Shown piece by piece: positions 56,520 through 64,000 of a stretch of 64,000 nt of DNA (within the stretch, counting starts at the first letter, position 1; each line of letters begins with the position of its first letter). A model generated the notes under the pieces. It had not been told where the DNA came from, did no database searches, and saw only the letters and a list, made by a program, of their open reading frames with translations. The translations under genes and the position numbers were made by a program. The DNA comes from Epiperipatus broadwayi (taxonomy: Eukaryota > Onychophora > Udeonychophora > Euonychophora > Peripatidae), in assembly GCA_028023455.1 (NCBI GenBank), contig JAQFVV010013369.1:62001-126000 (forward strand), in the 5' to 3' direction.

Positions 56520-57165
56520 GAAAAACTGTGAATAGTGAAGATTAACGAAAGTCACATTAAATGTTTAGTTTGAATTTGATATTTGTAAAAATATTGTTAT
56601 GAGAATGTAATTATATATTCTTAAAAGTAAAGTGCTATTTAATCTTATTTTGAAAATTCATGAGATAAGTCTAAGAACACAGTGGTGTGGTATAATTGAT
56701 ATTATTTTTATGGTTAAATTAAATATTCCAAAGTTCATGTGTTATTGTTATTTTATAGTTGTAAATGGATTTATGTATTACAGTAGTAAACATTAGAGGA
56801 ATAAATTCTATACAACACATTTTTGCTTTATGAAATTGGCTAGGACAATTTTCTGCTCATAAAACGGTTTTTACAGAGACAAAAGCAGTTTTTATGCAAA
56901 TTTGGGTTTCTCAATTTTCATCAACTGTCCCAGTAGCAGCTTGAGTAGGAATATTAATTCATCATAAATTACCATTTCAAACACTTAAATTTATCTTTAT
57001 CCATCATTATCGCCATATGATTATTATTATCCTGATTCAAAAGTCTTTTACAATAAACCTTTCATAATAGCCCAATTAGTCAATAAGATTAATTTGATAC
57101 TTGGTACAAATCCATACACTACTATCATGAATGATAACTTCAATTTTGCCATATTTTAACTTTAT
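56520..57165. other. No recognisable gene
   Basis: AT-rich sequence with no supported element before the (AT)n run. Confidence 0.4.

Positions 57166-57167
<2 letters not shown>

Positions 57168-57232
<65 letters not shown>
57168..57232. repeat. (AT)n microsatellite
   Basis: About 30 TA units. Confidence 0.95.
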
Positions 57233-57239
<7 letters not shown>

Positions 57240-57240
57240 T

Positions 57241-57472
57241 TATTATAAAAAAATTAATGGTAAATACAATATTATAGTCTAAATTCTTTTGTAGCACTTT
57301 CGATTACCTGATAATCCTCGTCAGCTTTAATTGAATTTAAAATTTTTAAACTTTACCATTAAGTTTAAAAATCTGAAATTCAGTTAAAGCTGATGAGGAT
57401 TATCAGGTAATCGAAAGTGCTACAAAAGAATTTAGACTATAATATTGTATTTACCATTAATTTTTATTTATA
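57241..57472. repeat. Palindrome with CTGATGA...GAAAG hairpin
   Basis: The right arm AAAGCTGATGAGGATTATCA, GGTAATCGAAAGTGCTACAA is inverted at the left. GATTA-TCAGG-TAATC forms a hairpin between CTGATGA and GAAA, as in a hammerhead, but I found no matching stem I within one strand, so it is called only hammerhead-like. Confidence 0.8.
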
Positions 57473-57516
57473 TATATATTTATAATGGGTATTGTATTTT
57501 ACATTTATATATATAT

Positions 57517-59165
57517 TGTACCAATGTTGAAATTGGCACATGATGATTTATCTAAAAAAAAATATTAAAATAATCTTTCGTAAAAGAAAATGTATTTAAA
57601 GGTTTAAGAGTTTTATTACAGTTTATTTTCGTAAAAGAGTTTGAAATAAAAGTTGGAAAATAATTGATTAAAGGGGGGGAGGGGGAGTTTTGGTTGGAAA
57701 AGATAAACTAAAAGTTTTATAAAAAGAAGTAGAGTTTATTATTATTAGTCAAAATATAATTTAAAGTTTAAAAAATACAAATCTCTTTTCATTCGAATTA
57801 AGGAAAAAGTAATCTTAAAAATAGTTATATATGTGCGTATATATGTGCAGTTGTAAATAAATAAAAAATGTATGCGTAATAAATATTAAAATGAAATATA
57901 AGAAGATTATCATTAAAAACACAGCGATGGCTATCAATTAAAATATAAAACAATAGGATTAAAAAGCTTGTCTCCAAAGGATTAGCTACTAATTAAAATT
58001 ATATAAAACAACATGTTTGCATGGCTATTACTAATTAAATGATCTTCCAAAACATATTGTCAAAGGATTATCAAAGGAATTTTGACAACAAATATTGCCA
58101 GAGGATATTACAAGGACAACACATTGGAGGTATAAATAGACCATTTTTTTGTCAGACAATCAATTGAGTCAGTTAAGTTCAGAGAGGACAATCATTCAGT
58201 CAAGTAATTGTTTCAGTTCAGATAACAGTGCAGTTTATTAGGTATCCAGAAACAGAAATGCAGTGTTAAAAACCCATGGGCAACATACACCTCTCCACAG
58301 CCTGAAGTCCGATGAAAACAGCAAGATCTGCCTGTGAAATAATGTCAGCATAACAACTTGGAAATCTCCATCAGTATCTAATTGTCTCCAATAATAATAA
58401 TCATGAATAATAAGGAAACATCCCAGCTAGCTGGAAATATTCTCACCTAAAGCAGTAACTAAAGAAAACAAAGTTCTACATCCACATTCAAAATCCTAGG
58501 TAATAATATTTCATATTCTTATTTCTATAATAGCCATTGCATCGCATTAACTCATAAAGCCTCCAGAGACAAGTAATTTGAACTCTATAAGCATGCGTAA
58601 AATGAACTATTGATGTGCGTGTTTGTGAATGCTATATGACTTTATAAACATCAAACATTATTTATGCTTTCTCAGAAGATATATTATAGTGTGTTAATTT
58701 AAAATGTGTATGTTATTTTAGATTTATAAAATGTTTAAAATTAGTAAATGTTAGTTAATAAATTGTCTTTAAAATTAAACTTTATTTGTCAGTCAATTCT
58801 TTTTATCAATTCCGTTTACCAATCTGTCTTACAAATCTTTTCACCACTAATTTTGCATAAGTTGTTACTAATTACACATAGCCGAGCTAGTCTATGGGTA
58901 TAACTTAGGTGTTGAGTTAGTGGCCATTGTTCAAAAGTGTGTTGTTTATTCTTCTGAATAGATAGCTGGGACCTGTGTTTACACAAAAGAAAAAAGTGCT
59001 TTGAACTTGGTGTTGAACTAAACAGTCGAGAAGAAGTTATGTCTTGGAAATGTGATGATAGTTATATATTTTATAGCTATCGTTTGGACATACTTACTTT
59101 CCGAGTATGTTCTTCTCTGCCTAAGAGGCCAGTGTTTCGATCATTCCATATTCGTACCTGGTACA
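57517..59165 (+). mobile_element. LTR-like arm (left, plus orientation), 1649 bp
   Basis: Begins TGTACCAATGTTG and ends CCTGGTACA, so it has the TG...CA ends of retroviral-type LTRs with a 7-bp terminal inverted repeat (TGTACCA/TGGTACA). TATAAATA at 58131-58138 could be the promoter, and AATAAA-type signals follow near 58760. The next bases, AATGGTGCCCCACA, resemble a tRNA primer-binding site starting two bases after the LTR. The arm carries no coding sequence. The outer flank is (AT)n, which hides any target duplication. Confidence 0.75.
58131..58138 (+). promoter_or_regulatory. TATA box of left LTR-like arm
   Basis: TATAAATA within GGAGGTATAAATAGACC, 615 bp from the arm's start. Mirrored in the right arm at 60245-60252 on the minus strand, so the two promoters point at each other. 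Confidence 0.55.
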
Positions 59166-59206
59166 AATGGTGCCCCACACAATGGCGCTCCACATTGGGT
59201 GCCATT
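59166..59206. other. 41-bp spacer with two facing primer-binding-site-like sequences
   Basis: Plus strand AATGGTGCCCCACACAATGG follows the left LTR-like arm; minus strand AATGGCACCCAATGTGGAGC follows the right one. The minus version resembles the tRNA-Lys-type site TGGCGCCCAACGTGGGGC. They differ from each other more than the arms do. Confidence 0.55.
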
Positions 59207-60854
59207 TGTACCAGGTTCGAATATGGGATGATCGAATACTGGTCTCTTAGTCAGAGAAAAACATACTCGGAAAGTATGTATGTCCAAACAATAGCTATAA
59301 AATATATAACTATTGTCATATTTCCAAGACATAATGTCTTCTCGACTGTTGAGTTCAACACCAAGTTCAAAGCACTTTTTTGTTTTGTGTAAACATGGGC
59401 ACCAGCTATCTATTCAGAAGAATAAACAACACACTTTTGAACAATGGCCACTAACTCAACACCTAAGTTATACCCATAGACTAGCTCAGCTACTTGTAAT
59501 TAGTAACAAGTTATGCAAAATTAGTGGTGAAAAGATTTGTAAGAGAGATTGGTAAAAGGAATTGATAAAAAGAATTGACCGACAAATAAAGTTTAATTTT
59601 AAAGACAATTTATTAACTAACATTTACTAATTTTAAACATTTTATAAATCTAAAATAACATACACATTTTAAATTAACACACTATAATATATCTTCTGAG
59701 AAAGCATAAATAATGTTTGATGTTTATAAAGTCATATAGCATTCACAAACACGCACATCAATAGTTCATTTTATGCATGCTTATAGAGTTCAAATTACTT
59801 GTCTCTGGAGGCTTTATGAGTTAATGCGATGCAATGGCTATTATAGAAATAAGAATATGAAATATTATTACCTAGGATTTTGAATGTGGATGTATAACTT
59901 TGTTTTCTTTAGTTACTGCTTTAGGTGAGAATATTTCCAGCTAGCTGGGATGTTTCCTTGATGAGTTTCCTTATTATTCATGATTATTATTATTGGAGAC
60001 AATTAGATACTGACGGAGATTTCCAAGTTGTTATGCTGACATTATTTCACAGGCAGATCTTGCTGTTTTCATCGGACCTCAGGCTGTGGAGAGGTGTATG
60101 TTGCCCATGGGTTTTTAACACTGCATTTCTGTGTCTGGATACCTAATAAACTGCACTGTTATCTGAACTGAAACACTTACTCGACTGAATGATTGTCCTC
60201 TCTGAACTTAACTGACTCAATCTCTTGTCCGATAAAAAAAGGTCTATTTATACCTGCGACATGTTGTTCTTTACATATCCTCCGGCACTATCTGTTTTCA
60301 AAATTCCTTTAGTAACTAATCCTTTGACATGTTTTTGAAGATTGTTTAATTAGTAATAGCCATGCAAATGTGTTGTTTTATATAATTTTAATTAGTAGCT
60401 AATCCTTTGGAGACAAGCTTTTTAATCCTGTTGTTTTATATTTTAATTAATAGCCATTGCTGTGTTTTTAATGATAATCTTCTTTTATTTCATTTTAATA
60501 TTTATTACACATACATTTTTTATTTATTTACAACCGCACATATATACGCACATATATAACTAGTTTTAAGATTACTTTTCTTTAATTCGAATGAAAAGAG
60601 ATTTGTATAATTTAAATTTTAAATTATATTTCAACTAATAATAATAAACTTTACTCCCTTTTATAAAACTTTTAGTTTAACTTTTCTAACCAAAACTCCC
60701 CCTACCCCCTTTTAATCAATTATTTTCTAACTTTTATTTCAAAAACTAATGATAGAAAACTGTTAAACTTTTAAATACATTTTCTTTTATGAATGATTAT
60801 TTTAATATATTTTTTTAGATAGATTATCATGTGCCAATATTCAATATTGGTACA
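59207..60854 (-). mobile_element. LTR-like arm (right, minus orientation), 1648 bp
   Basis: The inverse of 57517-59165 over its full length, with scattered substitutions and small indels. It starts (minus) TGTACCAATATTGAATATTG at 60854 and ends TGGTACA at 59207. TATA box at 60245-60252. Open frames across the arm are not conserved between arms, so none is taken as coding. Confidence 0.75.
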
Positions 60855-61019
60855 ATATATATATAGGGGGTTTTGTTAAATTTTTAATCTTTTACCAAAT
60901 CTGTAATTTTTGATTATCGCCATTTTACTGTGTATTTTTTTCTTTCTGATGAAAACCAGTCCTCTGGTTGAAATATAATATTATTTATTGAATTTATAAG
61001 TCTTTTTTTGTTTATATAT

Positions 61020-61060
61020 ATATATTGAAGCAGTCGGATCTGAGTTCGATCCTGGCTTCA
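61020..61060 (+). other. B-box-like sequence, possible SINE tail
   Basis: TCTGAGTTCGATCCTGGC matches the B-box core GTTCGATCC. No convincing A box upstream. Confidence 0.4.
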
Positions 61061-61089
61061 TGTTGTTTACCCTAGTGCTAACCTTAAAT

Positions 61090-61330
61090 TTCCGATGCAA
61101 TGGGGCTTTATACGTTCAATCCACGCTAATTTCCATAATGAATAACTTGTTTCAAATACGTAGTAAAATTAATTAGTTTAGTTTAAATTTGATCAATTCT
61201 CTAAATAAATTCATGATAAAATATTCATGAATTTATATATATTAAATTGCGTGGATTGTGCGTATATATATTTGTAAATATTAAATATATATAATTGTTC
61301 GAAAGTTTCATTGCATCGGGAATACTTGTT
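61090..61330. repeat. Palindrome, arms about 35 bp plus decayed remainder
   Basis: CCGATGCAATGGGGCTTTAT, ACGTTCAATCCACGC is inverted at 61245-61325 (GCGTGGATTG, TTTCATTGCATCGGG). Confidence 0.7.
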
Positions 61331-61367
61331 TTTTTCACCTTTAAATAATTTGTAAAGTTTCATAGAT

Positions 61368-61558
61368 TAAAAGCTACATTCCTTCGATAAGCTTTAAAAT
61401 TCTTAAAAACAATAGTAAAGTTTTATGAATTGGAAAAAGATAAGGATTCATTTTTCTAATTAAATCATTTTCAAATCTTAAGAATTCATTTTCAATTAGA
61501 GAAGGAATTCAAGCTAATTAGTTTGAAAGCCTTATCGAAGGAATGTATTTGAAAACAA
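61368..61558. repeat. Palindrome
   Basis: TACATTCCTTCGATAAGCTT at the left is inverted as GCCTTATCGAAGGAATGTA at the right; inner TTAAGAATTCATTTT/AATTCATTTTTCTAATT parts also pair. Confidence 0.75.
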
Positions 61559-61579
61559 CTAATTATAAAAAAACACATT

Positions 61580-63690
61580 GATAATAAAATGAGCGCTAGC
61601 CTTAAGGCATCTGGACAATATATATAGCCCTGAAAAGTCAGGAGGAAAAAAAAGCTAGCTTTGTTGTAGAGTAGTGCAGTGAACTCTGTGCGTATAAAAA
61701 TTGTATTTCATCATGATAGAGGGCTAGAACATCAGGAATCTGGCTATGGTTCCTAAAGTCCCGAGAAATCTTCAATGGAGCTGCTGAACCTTTTTCCGGA
61801 CCGATCATTCTGCTAAAATTATGAAAGCTACTAAAATACTGTTCCAGTAGTCAACCAATGATGCCTACGTTTTCAACAACTTGGAGATGTAACTTAAGGA
61901 CCAGCGGAAGGGGTAATATATTTCTATAATGAACGTTAAACTTTCTGGCCAGTTCGAACTTTATTTTACACTCCTCCTATTTAAGAGCTCTTTATTATTT
62001 AATGTAAAAATCTTTATAAAATGCTACTATAAATTTATATTGTAATTCTTTCAATCTCTAGTCTTTAAACTTTTTCTTTTCTTACCTGGCGGTTCGTTTA
62101 ACATATTATATATATGTATTTATCGTGTGATTTATTAATGCTATTTAAAAATTATATGCCAATAATCTTTCAACTCGATGAGCTCCTCTGTTCTATTTGC
62201 CTCATGCAAATATTATAATATTAATTTCAAATAGTAATTCTCGCCCATTAGAACTAAATTTGAAAGTTCTATTAATCATCGAGTCGAAAGAAAATATTAC
62301 ATGTTTATTATTTTTATAATTGGCTAATAATAAACTATTAGCTCCGTTTTTCACCTATGTCCCCAGCTCCTAAGTTACAAGTGTTTATATATATTCATAT
62401 AATGTTAAAATGGTATTTTCTTGCTTCACTAATGTTGATTTATTAATTCAAATATAATGTTAAATGTTTTTATTGCAAAAAGGGCCGATAAAGGGTTAAA
62501 TAGATTTTAATTCAACTTTTGTTGTTATTTTGTATTAAGATTCAGGAAGAGCACGATATTAGGGCATAATTAATATAGTTTATAAATGTTTTAAAATAGT
62601 TCGATAAAAGCTCGTTTGACTTTAATTAACTGGTCAAGTCATCACGTAGAGCATTCTACATGGGTTTTATTTTTCAACGATGACTATCAAGTCATCATCA
62701 TCGAACGTTGCTGATGCAGGGCAATCTTCCGCTCCGTTAGGCTGGTCGGTGATCATATTCTCTTATTTAAATTTCTCAAGGAAGAAAGTACTTCCTTTCC
62801 TATTCATTAGTCAAAGGGCATAAGACTTGTTAGATGCAAGCCGCCATAGGACTTCGATCATCGACTAGCGATCGTATTTCAATTTTACTCTCTGCCTCGT
62901 AAGCCGCCAGTACCGTTGCATTTTTGTTCCGGTAAAACCCGCTCCATGCTCGTAATTCATGATGAAGTGATTTAAATTAAAGTCGAACAAATTCTCAAAT
63001 ATATTATTAATTAAATAAGTTTCAAATCAATTTTAAAGTTATGCCTTAAAATACGTTTTGCTCTTCGTGAATAGATTTCCGAATGTGAAAATAAATCTCA
63101 CATTCCACCGTAATAAAATTAGAGCAATCATTTCCGTTCTTAATGAATACCTTTATCTGCCTTTATATTTCTCGTTGGGGGCATAGACATAGAATCCCAT
63201 GTTGTGTAATACTTGTTGGCATATGATAAGGACCGCCACTCTTATTATATTTATCAATTCTTTTAAAGACTAGAGGTAATTAATGCATTCTATATTTTGA
63301 TTGAAACAAAACAAATTATTCTTATTAAATATTTTCTAACATACTTGGTTTCTCAGTTCATCATTCTTTTATAATTATTTAAATGTTAATACTCGCTGTC
63401 TGTGTTGGCAACCCGAACATACATATGATTCGATTTAAAAGTAGTCAAAGTTAATTGATATTCGTGTCAGTAAAAGGGTCTCTAGTCCTCACCAACCGTT
63501 GAGCTAGTTCTTGGCGCATAGCACTGTGCCGTCGATTTCTGCTATCTGAGCTGTTGAGTTGGGTTTGAATTCAGTTTTGGTTCAGCTGAGTTTGAATCCG
63601 ATTTGACTTGCGGTGGTGGTGGGTTTCGACCGGCACAATATATATATATATATATTGTGACGAGCACAGACGTTCGTTACATTGTTTTTT
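61580..63690. repeat. Unclassified, less AT-rich segment, possibly LTR-derived
   Basis: TATATATAGCCCTGAAAAGT near 61618 could be a TATA box. At 63635-63685 the minus strand starts TGTAACGAACGTCTGTGCTC, GTCACA, typical of a Ty3-type LTR start, followed by (AT)n and GTCGAAACCCACCACCACCG. No LTR end, primer site or coding domain could be placed, so this is left open. Confidence 0.4.
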
Positions 63691-64000
63691 TTTATTAAAC
63701 ATGAAAGTAAATTAAAAAGTTCGCAATTAAAAATTTTCTTTAAGAATTAAAAATTGAAATTAAATATCATCTTAAACTCGTATATATTAAATCGCACAGA
63801 TAAAAAAAAAATTATTAAAATAAAACTGTATTAAAAATAGAAAAGGTATTTTAAAAACAAAAACTTAAAAAGATTTAGAGATAAAAATATATATTTGATT
63901 TGGAAAACAGGTTAATTAATCAGAAATGGAAATGATTGTTAATTAGTTAAATGTAAACCAGCCTTGGGCATTTAAATGTAAAAACATCGGTCAGATACGA

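Noticed and set aside
59039-59555. Overlapping open frames on both strands, 60-117 residues
   Set aside because: They lie in the inverted LTR-like arms, mirror one another across the centre, and show no domain or shared frame.

Overview
The window is AT-rich animal nuclear DNA. It holds the 5' half of one spliced host gene, and the rest is almost entirely repeats. The intron-rich gene, the Penelope-like and RTE-type retroelement debris, the hAT and Tc1/mariner-like elements, the tRNA-derived SINEs and a long ATCT microsatellite point to an invertebrate metazoan. I cannot name the phylum safely. Decay patterns at CpG sites suggest that repeats are methylated in the germ line.

Host gene (minus strand, 30805 down to 2445, continuing past the left edge): five coding exons join in consistent phase with GT/AG borders. 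They encode the first 304 residues of a K+-dependent Na+/Ca2+ exchanger of the SLC24/NCKX family: an N-terminal hydrophobic segment, the first membrane cluster with the whole alpha-1 repeat, and the start of the large cytoplasmic loop. The alpha-2 half is not in the window. No other host gene could be supported.

Repeats. Family A (about 20 full or partial copies) and family B (5 loci) each carry a hammerhead ribozyme: a CUGAUGA box, a stem II hairpin, a GAAA box, a very short self-complementary stem III, a UH cleavage site and a two-part stem I. The best copies are 26037-26095 (B, plus), 3643-3704 (A, plus) and 40375-40434 (A, plus). Family A also ends in a tRNA-like segment with A-box and B-box matches. 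Two GIY-YIG fragments of Penelope-like elements (11980-12315 and 42200-42538) make a Penelope-related origin plausible, because Penelope-like elements are known to carry hammerheads.

Layout: 1-2390 is unannotated sequence plus an ATCT microsatellite. 2445-30805 is the exchanger gene, whose introns hold ribozyme repeats, Penelope debris, an RTE-type LINE (13.2-15.9 kb), a TA-flanked inverted-repeat transposon (17.2-18.1 kb), tRNA-like SINEs, a family B palindrome (22.3-22.8 kb) and a hAT-like element (24.3-25.5 kb). 30.8-36.8 kb holds an antisense LINE, a family B palindrome and a MITE. 37.4-48.8 kb is a dense field of family A copies. 49.2-53.4 kb is a split LINE. 53.6-56.5 kb holds a palindromic SINE, a hAT element with a perfect 8-bp duplication, a tRNA-like SINE and a family B copy. 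57.5-60.9 kb is a 3.3 kb inverted pair of 1.65 kb LTR-like arms. 61-64 kb holds further palindromes and an unclassified repeat.

The main theme is that several unrelated repeat families here occur as head-to-head palindromes. In at least one case both arms share the same private mutations, so those palindromes look like inverted duplications made at or before insertion, not chance neighbours.
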